From Hyphomonas sp. (GTDB lineage: Bacteria; Pseudomonadota; Alphaproteobacteria; Caulobacterales; Hyphomonadaceae), in contig JARFRJ010000144.1 in the NCBI GenBank assembly GCA_029287305.1, forward strand, positions 1 to 6,049: DNA of 6,049 nucleotides. The letters run 5' to 3'. Of this stretch, positions 1 through 6,022 are shown in pieces. Numbering within the stretch: position 1 is the stretch's first letter; the number at the start of each line of letters is the position of its first letter. Position numbers and translations under genes: made by a program. The notes under the pieces are model-generated. The model had not been told where the DNA came from, made no database searches, and saw only the letters and a program-made list of their open reading frames with translations.

Positions 1-214
1 CGCGCATATAGGACGTATGGCGAATAAAACCGTCTTCGTGTAAGCGCCGCGCCACGGAAATCAGGCTATCACCAGGCTTTACGATGAAACTTTTATCCTC
101 AAGCGAGGGACCTTGTCTTTGTATCTCATTATCGACCCACATATAGGCCGCTCCGGCAGCGATGATGCCGAGAAAAGATAAAGTGATAAGGCCCGTCAGG
201 ATAGACTTGAACAT
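1..214 (-). CDS. mltG: Endolytic murein transglycosylase MltG (YceG-like), N-terminal part, cut by window edge
   Basis: Only the first 71 codons lie in the window; the gene continues beyond base 1. The reverse-strand reading begins MFKSILTGLITLSFLGII, one hydrophobic segment (about residues 5-25) that looks like a signal anchor. It is followed by the start of the extracytoplasmic domain with the pattern FIVKPGDSLISVARRLHEDG (about residues 43-62), which resembles the LysM-like opening of MltG/YceG proteins. The family cleaves nascent peptidoglycan strands at the inner membrane and is thought to set glycan length; its catalytic Glu lies in the missing part. The ATG at 212-214 is preceded by GGGGA (224-228, spacing 9), and an in-frame TAA at 233-235 rules out a longer start. 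It follows fabF by 55 nt on the same strand, the usual alphaproteobacterial position, so co-transcription with the fab genes is likely. The family call rests on a short stretch plus synteny. Confidence 0.85.
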   Translation of the reverse strand, partial: MFKSILTGLITLSFLGIIAAGAAYMWVDNEIQRQGPSLEDKSFIVKPGDSLISVARRLHEDGFIRHTSYMR

Positions 215-232
215 GTGTGCGTGTCCCCGTCC

Positions 233-264
233 TTACCCTATAAGCGACATCTAAATACGGGTAA
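233..264. repeat. Short inverted repeat in the fabF-mltG gap
   Basis: On the plus strand TTACCC (233-238) and GGGTAA (259-264) are perfect 6-base inverted arms around a 20-base spacer. In the minus-strand transcript they could form a weak hairpin between the fabF stop and the mltG ribosome binding site. There is no U-run after the 3' arm, so it is not a standard terminator. It could be chance, or an mRNA element that tunes mltG translation. Confidence 0.25.
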
Positions 265-269
265 TAGAA

Positions 270-1550
270 TTATTCAACCGTTTTCAAGACCAAAGCGGCA
301 TTGGTCCCGCCAAATCCAAAACTGTTTGACAGGGTGACTTTGACATCCCCTTTCTTCGCCGTCTTGGGTATAAGATCGATATCTGTCTCAAAACTGGGTG
401 TTTCCAGGTTTAAAGTTGGCGGCATGATGCCGTCGCGGATTGCCAAGGCGCAAAATGCCGCTTCAACCGCGCCAGCCGCACCAAGTAAATGCCCGATCGC
501 AGATTTCGTCGCGGACAGGGAGAAATTAGGGGCGGCCCCGTCCAAAAGCTTTTCCAGTGCCCGGATTTCGCCTTCATCTCCTAAAGGGGTCGAGGTGCCA
601 TGCGTGTTGACATAATCCACATCATGGATCGTCAGACCTGCATTGGAAAGCGCCATCTCCATAGCGCGGCGTCCACCTTCAGCGCCTTCTGCCGGCGCTG
701 TAATGTGGAAAGCATCGCCGGATAATCCATATCCGGCCACTTCTGCATATATCTTAGCACCGCGTGCCTTGGCATGCTCATATTCTTCCAGAACCAGAAC
801 ACCAGCTCCATCGCCCATAACAAATCCATCCCGGCCCTGATCATAGGGGCGCGAGGCCAGTTCTGGCGTGTCATTATATTTGGTCGACATCGCTTTCAGG
901 GCGCAAAATCCAGCAATCCCAAGCTCGCAAATCGAAGCTTCTGCCCCGCCCGCCAGCATCACATCGGCATCACCATCCTTGATAATCCGCGCACTGTCAC
1001 CAATAGCATGCGCGCCTGTGGCACAGGCTGTCACAACCGCATGATTAGGGCCTTTTAGGCCGTGCTTGATTGAAATTTGTCCGGACGCCAGATTGATCAA
1101 AGCAGACGGAATAAAGAAAGGGCTTACCTTACGCGGTCCACCCTTGGCCAGATCCATTTGCGAGTTCGCAATAGACTGCAAGCCGCCTATGCCAGACCCA
1201 ATCAGAACACCGGTGCGCTCGCGGTCACTATCCGATTCAGGAGACCAATTGGCATCTTCCAAAGCCTCATGTGCCGCGCCCAAGGCGTAGAGAATAAATT
1301 CATCAATGCGTCTTTGCTCTCTTTTGGTGGCAAAGCTTTCCGCATCAAATGCCTCAGCATCCCCTTTGCCGCCGCCACGTCCAGATGTCCAAGGCACCTG
1401 AAAGGCGATCTTGCACGGCATATCCGTAGTATCAAAAACATCAATCGGCCCTGCCCCAGATTGACTGGCAATCAAGCGTGACCAAGAGGCTTCACGATTT
1501 CCGGCAAGCGGGGTAACGAGCCCAATACCAGTGATGACGACGCGACGCAA
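270..1550 (-). CDS. fabF: 3-oxoacyl-[acyl-carrier-protein] synthase II (FabF/KAS II)
   Basis: This 426-residue thiolase-fold condensing enzyme joins malonyl-ACP to a growing acyl-ACP, releasing CO2, in the elongation cycle of type II fatty acid synthesis in the cytoplasm. The nucleophile is Cys176 in VVTACATGAH. The catalytic histidines are His317 (NTHGTSTPLGD) and His354 (KSAIGHLLGAAG), with Lys349 in SATKSAIGH. The glycine-rich FGFGGTN loop is at 411-417 near the C-terminus. The length is slightly above that of E. coli FabF, partly because of a Gly-rich insertion at about residues 54-66. The start codon is TTG: no ATG precedes it in frame before a TAA at 1566-1568, and the protein then opens with the standard RRVVITGIGLVTPL. 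It lies 10 nt after acpP and is almost certainly translated from the same mRNA. The Cys-His-His triad argues for FabF/FabB rather than FabH, and the acpP-fabF pairing favours FabF. Confidence 0.97.
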   Translation of the reverse strand: MRRVVITGIGLVTPLAGNREASWSRLIASQSGAGPIDVFDTTDMPCKIAFQVPWTSGRGGGKGDAEAFDAESFATKREQRRIDEFILYALGAAHEALEDANWSPESDSDRERTGVLIGSGIGGLQSIANSQMDLAKGGPRKVSPFFIPSALINLASGQISIKHGLKGPNHAVVTACATGAHAIGDSARIIKDGDADVMLAGGAEASICELGIAGFCALKAMSTKYNDTPELASRPYDQGRDGFVMGDGAGVLVLEEYEHAKARGAKIYAEVAGYGLSGDAFHITAPAEGAEGGRRAMEMALSNAGLTIHDVDYVNTHGTSTPLGDEGEIRALEKLLDGAAPNFSLSATKSAIGHLLGAAGAVEAAFCALAIRDGIMPPTLNLETPSFETDIDLIPKTAKKGDVKVTLSNSFGFGGTNAALVLKTVE

Positions 1551-1556
1551 ATTGCG

Positions 1557-1562
1557 CTCCTT
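1557..1562 (-). promoter_or_regulatory. Ribosome binding site of fabF, overlapping the acpP stop codon
   Basis: Read on the minus strand, AAGGAG sits six bases before the TTG start of fabF, and its first two bases are the last two bases of the acpP TAA stop codon. This near-consensus Shine-Dalgarno decides the TTG start and suggests that ribosomes finishing acpP may help initiate fabF. Confidence 0.75.
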
Positions 1563-1797
1563 AACTTACAGTTTGCTTGATTTGGCTCACCGCATCATTG
1601 ACCGTGCGGATATTTTCCTGAACTTCATCTGGAATTTCAATATCAAACTCTTCTTCGAACGCCATGACAAGCTCAACAAGGTCCAGGCTGTCAGCGCCCA
1701 GATCATCGATAAAGCTCGCGCTCTCAATGACTTTATCACTTTCTACATCAAGATTTTCAACAACTATTTTTTTTACACGTTCCAAAATGTCAGACAT
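1561..1797 (-). CDS. acpP: Acyl carrier protein
   Basis: This 78-residue acidic protein carries growing acyl chains on a 4'-phosphopantetheine arm, and it is the shared substrate of FabD, FabG and FabF encoded around it. The attachment site is Ser37 in the invariant DSL of [13 protein letters not shown] (31-43). The length, the high Asp/Glu content and the helix II recognition segment [18 protein letters not shown] are standard for bacterial AcpP. The ATG at 1795-1797 is preceded by AGAGGA, about seven bases upstream. A 129-nt gap separates it from fabG, much longer than the gap to fabF. This fits a dedicated promoter, since AcpP is usually needed in far greater amounts than the enzymes. It is activated by the transferase AcpS, which is not in this window. 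Confidence 0.98.
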   Translation of the reverse strand: MSDILERVKKIVVENLDVESDKVIESASFIDDLGADSLDLVELVMAFEEEFDIEIPDEVQENIRTVNDAVSQIKQTVS

Positions 1798-1853
1798 GGG
1801 AATTCCTCTTCTTACTGGTAAACATTATTCTGAATGGGATCAGACTTGTTGGC

Positions 1854-1881
1854 GTTAGCATACAGTTTAACGGTTCGCCAA
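1854..1881 (-). promoter_or_regulatory. Possible acpP promoter in the fabG-acpP gap
   Basis: On the minus strand TTGGCG (1876-1881) is followed after 16 bases by GCTAAC (1854-1859). The pair loosely resembles the alphaproteobacterial housekeeping promoter described in Caulobacter (TTGaCg and GCTANAWC). Transcription would begin roughly 45-50 nt before the acpP ATG. The -10 match is imperfect and the call rests mainly on the long gap ahead of a gene needing high expression. Confidence 0.3.
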
Positions 1882-1926
1882 GCCCACAAATGATCAATCA
1901 GGCTTTTTGAGATTGTACAAGATAGC

Positions 1927-2664
1927 TTATATCATGGCCATACCGCCATTAATATGCAAGGTTTGGCCCGTCACATATGCCGCTTCATCAGAGGCCAGAT
2001 AGGCGACAGCCGCAGCGATATCCTCCCCTGTACCAAGCCGCCCAGCGGGGATTGCGCCAAGCAGGGCCTCTTTTTGCGCATCCGGTAAAACATCCGTCAT
2101 CGGTGAGGTAATAAAGCCCGGTGCAATACAATTGGCGGTGATTCCCCGGCTGGCAATTTCCGCTGCCAGAGATTTTGTAAACCCGATCATCCCCGCCTTG
2201 GAGGCCGCATAATTGGATTGTCCCGCATTCCCTGTCACACCGACAACCGATGTGATCCCGATAATACGCCCAAAACGTCGTTTCATCATGCCGCGCACGG
2301 CCGATTTGGCCAAACGAAAATAAGAGCCGAGATTAACGTTCAAAACTGCTTCCCAGTCTTCCTCTTTCATACGCAATAGCAATTGATCGCGGGTGATCCC
2401 GGCATTGGCAACAAGAATATCCAAAGGCCCGGTCGCTGATTCGGCTTGCTTGACGAGCGCATTGACAGAGTCAGGGTCTGACAGATTACAGGTTACAATC
2501 TCGACCTCTCCAACGCATTCAGATTGCACGTCTTTGAGAACATTTTCCCGCGTCCCGGAGATGACGAGCTTCACCCCGGCGCGCGACAAGGTCAGGGCGA
2601 TATCACGGCCAATCCCACCTGATGCGCCCGTTACAAGCGCTGTTTTTCCAGTTAAATCAAACAT
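1927..2664 (-). CDS. fabG: 3-oxoacyl-[acyl-carrier-protein] reductase (FabG)
   Basis: This 245-residue classical short-chain dehydrogenase reduces 3-ketoacyl-ACP to (R)-3-hydroxyacyl-ACP with NADPH, the first reduction of each elongation cycle. The Rossmann cofactor loop TGASGGIG is at 12-19, the structural NAG at 87-89, Asn111 in NVNLG, the catalytic Ser139 in GITSV, and the YxxxK pair is Tyr152/Lys156 in NYAASKAG, followed by PG at 182-183. The C-terminus GQTLHINGGMAMI is typical of FabG. The ATG at 2662-2664 has only a weak GGA six bases upstream. Many SDR enzymes share these motifs; the placement between fabD and acpP makes FabG the clear choice. A 54-nt spacer separates it from fabD, with no terminator seen. 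Confidence 0.97.
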   Translation of the reverse strand: MFDLTGKTALVTGASGGIGRDIALTLSRAGVKLVISGTRENVLKDVQSECVGEVEIVTCNLSDPDSVNALVKQAESATGPLDILVANAGITRDQLLLRMKEEDWEAVLNVNLGSYFRLAKSAVRGMMKRRFGRIIGITSVVGVTGNAGQSNYAASKAGMIGFTKSLAAEIASRGITANCIAPGFITSPMTDVLPDAQKEALLGAIPAGRLGTGEDIAAAVAYLASDEAAYVTGQTLHINGGMAMI

Positions 2665-2718
2665 ATAAAATCCAGTCCTAGATTAAGGTTTTATTGCTCT
2701 GTTCGCTTTGATCGCGCT

Positions 2719-3684
2719 TTACTTATGGGTGTCCTTGATGAATTCTGCCAGAGCCGTAAGCTCAACAGGTGTGCCGGCTGTCTTGCCAATAAGCGCGCGA
2801 TGATTACGTCGGTTCATCACGGTTAGCACTTTACCAGCTCCGGCTTCAACGGTCCAAGTGATGCCATTTTCTACCATAAAGGCAACACTTTCACGCCAGC
2901 GTACACGGCCTGTGACTTGTGCGATGAGGGCTGCGCGAATCTCATCAGGCTCAGTTAGCGCATTGGCCGCTATATTGGCAATGATCGGAATTTTCGGCGC
3001 ATGTATTTTTACCCGTGCCAGTGCGTCTGCCATTTTGTCCGCTGCCGGGCTCATAAGAGAACAATGAAACGGCGCACTGACGGCTAAGGGAACCGCCTTT
3101 TTAACCCCATTTTCACGGGCATAGACGCAGGCGGCCTCAATCGCGCTATGATGACCGGACAGGACCAATTGCCCCGGCGCATTATCATTAGCGATCTCGC
3201 ACACCCCGCCGCTTGTCGCTCGTCCGGCCTGGCAGGCCGCTTCCGCCTGATCTTCATCCGCCCCCAGAAGCGCCGCCATGGCACCCTCGCCAGGTGAAAC
3301 CGCCGCTTGCATGGCCTCGCCGCGTGTGCGCAGTAGCTTCGCCGTATCGGCCAGGCTCAATGCCCCTGCCGCACAAAGCGCAGAATATTCGCCTAAAGAA
3401 TGCCCGGCGACATATTTTGCCATCTCAATAGACAAGCCATGGCTTTCCTGCAGGGCGGCCATAGCCGCAAGGCTGACCGCCATCAACGCAGGCTGCGTAT
3501 TCGAGGTTAGGGTCAGGGCCGCTTCAGAACCTTCGGCCCACATAATATCTGTGAGCTTCTCCCCCAAAGCCTCATCCACAGCTTCGAAAACCTCATGCGC
3601 TTCCTTATAGCTATCCGCCAAAGATCGACCCATACCGATAAATTGGGCCCCCTGACCCGGAAAAATAAAAGCAAGTTCCGACAT
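2719..3684 (-). CDS. fabD: Malonyl-CoA:ACP transacylase (FabD)
   Basis: This 321-residue enzyme moves malonyl from coenzyme A to the phosphopantetheine of AcpP, supplying the extender unit used by FabF. The oxyanion-hole motif FPGQGAQ is at 8-14 (Gln11), the nucleophile is Ser96 in AGHSLGEYSAL, the malonyl-binding arginine is Arg121 in RTRGEAMQ, and the catalytic histidine is His207 in VSAPFHCSLM. The order and spacing match E. coli FabD, which is about a dozen residues shorter. The ATG at 3682-3684 is preceded by a good AAGGGAG at 3689-3695, four to five bases away. It is the first gene of the leftward cluster and has a promoter-like sequence with a consensus -35 about 75 nt upstream. Confidence 0.97.
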   Translation of the reverse strand: MSELAFIFPGQGAQFIGMGRSLADSYKEAHEVFEAVDEALGEKLTDIMWAEGSEAALTLTSNTQPALMAVSLAAMAALQESHGLSIEMAKYVAGHSLGEYSALCAAGALSLADTAKLLRTRGEAMQAAVSPGEGAMAALLGADEDQAEAACQAGRATSGGVCEIANDNAPGQLVLSGHHSAIEAACVYARENGVKKAVPLAVSAPFHCSLMSPAADKMADALARVKIHAPKIPIIANIAANALTEPDEIRAALIAQVTGRVRWRESVAFMVENGITWTVEAGAGKVLTVMNRRNHRALIGKTAGTPVELTALAEFIKDTHK

Positions 3685-3734
3685 AATGCTCCCTTATTAT
3701 ATTTCTTTTGCATGCACTCTCATCATGTGCGCGA

Positions 3735-3763
3735 ACCATCCTGCACAGCCAGCCTCTTGTCAA
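3735..3763 (-). promoter_or_regulatory. Probable fabD promoter
   Basis: On the minus strand a perfect sigma-70 type -35 hexamer TTGACA (3758-3763) is followed after exactly 17 bases by GATGGT (3735-3740), a weak -10. The start point would be near 3728, giving a leader of about 45 nt that keeps the fabD Shine-Dalgarno. The consensus -35 and the spacing support it; the poor -10 keeps confidence moderate. Confidence 0.4.
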
Positions 3764-3922
3764 TCATCAGGGCACAAACCCACAGTGTCGATTTATCTCG
3801 GGGAATCAGACGGTTTATCAAATTAGGCCGCATTAGATATACCCTACTCTGCCATATAAAGAAGAAGGCTTTGGAAGCGTTCAATGGCTGTGCAGGCCAG
3901 CGGGTTTGCCCGAATAAAAGAC

Positions 3923-3951
3923 TTGCTAATAAAGGTAAAATGCGGTTTATA
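3923..3951 (+). promoter_or_regulatory. Probable promoter of the rpsF-rpsR-rplI operon
   Basis: TTGCTA (3923-3928) and TTTATA (3946-3951) are separated by the ideal 17 bases. Transcription would start near 3958, leaving a leader of about 110 nt before rpsF that contains the two hairpins described separately. It is the best rightward -35/-10 pair I found by eye in the gap. Confidence 0.45.
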
Positions 3952-3967
3952 CCCGTTTTCATTGGTG

Positions 3968-4038
3968 TGCGGTCCTGAATATCCAAATGCGTGGATAGAC
4001 AGGGGCCATCGCAGGATAGGGCTTCCCGCTTTATCTGC
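3968..4038 (+). promoter_or_regulatory. Structured rpsF mRNA leader, candidate S6:S18 autoregulatory element
   Basis: Hairpin 1: GGTCCTG (3971-3977) pairs with CAGGGGCC (4000-4007) through one bulge and one wobble pair. Inside it, after an AA/GA internal loop, TATCCA (3980-3985) pairs perfectly with TGGATA (3992-3997) around a 6-base loop. The outer bases TGC/GCA can extend it. Hairpin 2: GCAG (4011-4014) pairs with CTGC (4035-4038), or alternatively GATA with TATC, enclosing GGG-CTT-CCC (4019-4027) and a CCG at 4026-4028. In many bacteria the S6:S18 complex represses its own operon by binding a leader hairpin that displays a CCG, as on 16S rRNA. The position and a CCG fit, but I could not match the published consensus, so the identity is inferred. 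Confidence 0.35.
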
Positions 4039-4067
4039 GCCGCTCACCTTATAACAGGGACTAAATT

Positions 4068-4418
4068 ATGGCTTTTTACGAGCATATTATCATTACGCGT
4101 CCGGATATATCTCCGGCGCAAGTTGAGAGTTTTATCGAACAGATCACTCAATTTTTGCAGGAAAATGGCGGGCGGATCGGCAATACTGAATATTGGGGGC
4201 TGCGAAATCTGGCCTATCCAATCAATAAAGTCCGTAAAGGGCATTATTCCTTATTGAATCTGGATGTTCCTGCGGGGACATTACAGGAATTAGAGCGTCG
4301 CCATCGTATCAATGATGAAGTGATGCGCTATATGACGATTAAAGTGGACGCGTTGAGCGATGAACCGTCCGCAATGCTGTCACGACGCGATCGTGATACC
4401 AGAAAACCCAGAAATTAA
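4068..4418 (+). CDS. rpsF: 30S ribosomal protein bS6
   Basis: This 116-residue protein binds the 30S platform next to bS18. Family signatures are the opening [17 protein letters not shown], the block [20 protein letters not shown] at about residues 41-60, and the C-terminal helix-strand [16 protein letters not shown]. The last 15 or so residues form a short basic tail, modest compared with the long tails of some alphaproteobacterial S6 proteins. The ATG is preceded by AGGGA (4056-4060), seven bases upstream. It is the first gene of the ribosomal operon, with rpsR following after 11 nt. A small perfect inverted repeat, CCGGA-6-TCCGG (4101-4116), lies within codons 12-17. Confidence 0.98.
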   Translation: MAFYEHIIITRPDISPAQVESFIEQITQFLQENGGRIGNTEYWGLRNLAYPINKVRKGHYSLLNLDVPAGTLQELERRHRINDEVMRYMTIKVDALSDEPSAMLSRRDRDTRKPRN

Positions 4419-4429
4419 GGGGACGCATT

Positions 4430-4699
4430 ATGGTACGCCACACGCAAGCCAACATTAATATTACCAATATTCCTGCCCGACGCAGCTTTGGCCGTCGCCG
4501 GAAGGTAGACCCCTTTGCCAGCGGTAAAGGACCAAAAATTGACTATAAAGACGTAAAATTATTGCAGCGCTATATCTCCGAGAAAGGGAAAATTGTTCCC
4601 TCTCGTATCACAGCGGTCAGCTTCAAAAATCAGCGTAAACTCGCAAAAGCCATTAAGCGCGCCCGCGTTCTGGCTTTGCTGCCCTTTAATGTGGAGTAA
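4430..4699 (+). CDS. rpsR: 30S ribosomal protein bS18
   Basis: This 89-residue basic protein forms a heterodimer with bS6 on the 30S platform. The diagnostic block [20 protein letters not shown] (about residues 36-55) and the C-terminal [13 protein letters not shown] are nearly identical to other alphaproteobacterial S18 sequences. The segment RRRKVDPF (22-29) has Asp27 where E. coli and most alphaproteobacterial relatives I remember have Cys. The N-terminus is several residues longer than in E. coli. The ATG has a strong AAGGGGA (4417-4423) that overlaps the rpsF stop codon, six bases away, so coupled translation of the two binding partners is plausible. Many Alphaproteobacteria place a DUF2232 membrane-protein gene after rpsR; here rplI follows directly. 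Confidence 0.98.
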   Translation: MVRHTQANINITNIPARRSFGRRRKVDPFASGKGPKIDYKDVKLLQRYISEKGKIVPSRITAVSFKNQRKLAKAIKRARVLALLPFNVE

Positions 4700-4704
4700 A
4701 AAAG

Positions 4705-5295
4705 ATGCAAATTATTCTACTTGAACGTGTCGAAAAGCTCGGCACAATTGGCGATGAGGTCACCGTCAAGAACGGTTTTGCGCGCAATTATCTGATCCCG
4801 CAAGGCAAAGCCCTAATAGCCAATAAAGCTAACCGGGCCCGATTTGAGAGTGACCGCGAGGCCATCATGGCCAGAAATGCAGAGGCCAAGGAAGGCGCAG
4901 AGTTCATTAAGGAGAAATTGCAAGATTTCAGCCTTATTCTTATTCGTCAGTCTGGGGAAACAGGTCAGCTTTATGGCTCCGTCTCTGCACGGGATATTGC
5001 ACAAGCCCTGAATGAAGCCGATCACAAAGTGACCCGCTCGCAAATACGTCAGGATGTTCCAATCAAAACACTTGGTCTGCATGAGGTAACCCTTCAACTT
5101 CACGCAGAAGTTAGCGCCACAATCCAGGTGAATGTTGCGCGGACAAATGAGGAAGCCGAGCGTCAGGCAGAGGGTGAGAATATCATCGAAAGTCTTGCAG
5201 CTGAGCAAAAAGCGATCGCCACCGAACAAGCCGGTGAAATGGCAGAAGCAGCCGCAGAGATGGTTGATCAGATGGCTCCGGATGAAGAGGCATAA
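4705..5295 (+). CDS. rplI: 50S ribosomal protein bL9
   Basis: This 196-residue protein has the N-terminal L9 domain (MQIILLERVEKLGTIGDEV, then VKNGFARNYLIPQGKA at about 21-36), the long connecting helix, and a C-terminal rRNA-binding domain with TGQLYGSVSARDIA. It sits at the base of the L1 stalk and helps maintain reading-frame accuracy. The family core is about 150 residues. Residues from about 150 to 196 form an extra Ala/Glu-rich acidic tail of a kind common in Alphaproteobacteria, probably helical or disordered. The ribosome binding site GTGGAG (4691-4696) lies in the last codons of rpsR, and the gap to rpsR is 5 nt, so the genes are co-transcribed. A strong terminator follows 61 nt after the stop codon. 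Confidence 0.98.
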   Translation: MQIILLERVEKLGTIGDEVTVKNGFARNYLIPQGKALIANKANRARFESDREAIMARNAEAKEGAEFIKEKLQDFSLILIRQSGETGQLYGSVSARDIAQALNEADHKVTRSQIRQDVPIKTLGLHEVTLQLHAEVSATIQVNVARTNEEAERQAEGENIIESLAAEQKAIATEQAGEMAEAAAEMVDQMAPDEEA

Positions 5296-5356
5296 GCCTG
5301 ATTATACTGGCGAGACCAAGAAGCTATATTTTTGGCCTCAAAGCCGTCTAAATATT

Positions 5357-5389
5357 AAACCACGTGTCCTTCAAGGCGCGTGGTTTTTT
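5357..5389 (+). terminator. Rho-independent terminator of the rpsF-rpsR-rplI operon
   Basis: AAACCACG (5357-5364) pairs perfectly with CGTGGTTT (5379-5386). The inner 14 bases can add five more pairs around a TCA loop (with one bulged T), and the 3' arm runs into six T residues (5384-5389). The position just after rplI and before an unrelated gene fits operon termination. Confidence 0.9.
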
Positions 5390-5448
5390 AGTGCACAAGA
5401 CTGCGTAAACATGTTGCGCTTTGACCCCTCATAGGTTCATTTAAGCTC

Positions 5449-6022
5449 ATGATTTTCAATAAGCTTCTCTTCCTGTGTCTGCTTGGATCGGTCTCCCTTA
5501 TGATCTTAGGCTATATCGGCCGATTTCACCCTGCAGGTGATAGCCTGTCTATCCTGCGCCCCATAGCAATTCTCGCCTCCGGGATATTGTCATTGTTTTG
5601 GATACGGCGTCTTTGGGCAATAGGGCTATTCAGCTTAGCTTTTATCCTCGCTGCTCAGTTATGGCTGGACACGGCCTCGCCAATTGAGGACGGAACAGGT
5701 AACATTACTCATTATCAGAAAAATATGTCCTTTAGAATGGACGATGCGTCAGACTTTATCGCAGATGTTCTGCGCTTCAAGGCCGATTTTGTAACATTGC
5801 AAGAAGTGACGGCGCAAAATTATGAAAAATTAGAACCCTTATTTGACCTCTACCCAACTCGATTGCGATGTCCCTATACAGCTATCGGCAATGTCGTGAT
5901 TCTCTCAAAGCATCCTCGAATTGAAGGGTCAGAAAATTGTCATGACGGCACAGGCGCAGCCAGTCTACAAATTACGTTAAAAGGAATGAAATTCTGGATT
6001 ACCTCTTTGCATACTTCTTGGC
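5449..6022 (+). CDS. Membrane-anchored endonuclease/exonuclease/phosphatase (EEP) family protein, 3' end missing
   Basis: 191 codons are present before the genomic sequence ends. The first 75 residues hold three likely membrane helices (about 5-23, 33-51 and 55-73), followed by the start of an EEP-fold domain of the DNase I/exonuclease III type. Recognisable elements are Asn92 in YQKNMSF, the metal-binding Glu119 in FVTLQEV, the strand GNVVILSKHP (147-156) and ITSLHTSW (184-191). Later catalytic motifs with the conserved Asp/Asn and His residues lie beyond the end. Related proteins with N-terminal membrane segments are common in Proteobacteria and mostly uncharacterised; substrates could be nucleic acid, lipid or phosphoester. 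The ATG at 5449-5451 is the only ATG start after an in-frame TGA (5422-5424), and it has only a weak AGG 13 bases upstream. It lies past the rplI terminator, so it should have its own promoter, which I could not identify. The frame stays open through 6049, but bases after 6022 are adapter. Confidence 0.8.

Larger units (their letters stand above)
3685..4067. other. Divergent intergenic region between fabD and rpsF
   Basis: These 383 bases contain no convincing gene. The left end holds the fabD ribosome binding site, an 8-base palindrome TGCATGCA (3709-3716) and a leftward promoter candidate. The right end holds the rpsF promoter candidate and its structured leader. The middle (about 3770-3920) contains only a small CGGG-TTTG-CCCG hairpin at 3901-3912 without a T-run. 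A few open frames of 66-127 codons cross the region on both strands, but they lack recognisable protein sequence and overlap the promoters. Confidence 0.7.

Noticed and set aside
1077..1481. 134-codon open frame antisense to fabF
   Set aside because: Overlaps the well-defined FabF coding sequence with all its catalytic motifs; no independent evidence.
1885..1912. AAGCC...GGCTT inverted arms in the fabG-acpP gap as a terminator
   Set aside because: Only about five firm pairs around a long loop and no T-run on the minus strand after the 3' arm, so it does not qualify as an intrinsic terminator.
3696..3701. Perfect TATAAT on the minus strand immediately upstream of fabD
   Set aside because: Used as a -10 box it would start transcription within or after the fabD Shine-Dalgarno, and no -35-like sequence lies 16-18 bases upstream. 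It is better explained as AT-rich leader.
3595..3986. Open frames of 127 codons (plus strand, 3595-3978) and 87 codons (minus strand, 3723-3986) across the fabD-rpsF gap
   Set aside because: No recognisable protein family or credible ribosome binding site, and they overlap the fabD start or both promoter candidates. They look like chance frames.
4813..5229. 138-codon open frame antisense to rplI
   Set aside because: The forward strand encodes an unmistakable bL9 across the same bases. The antisense product is Cys-rich with no coherent family signature and is a shadow.
5312..5339. GAG-CCAA/TTGG-CTC hairpin shortly after rplI as a second terminator
   Set aside because: Short interrupted stem with a mismatch and no T-run after it; the strong terminator at 5357-5389 explains the operon end.
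5411..5448. TTGCGC/TTGACC sequences as a promoter for the EEP gene
   Set aside because: No -10-like hexamer at acceptable spacing before the ATG; I could not support a promoter call here.
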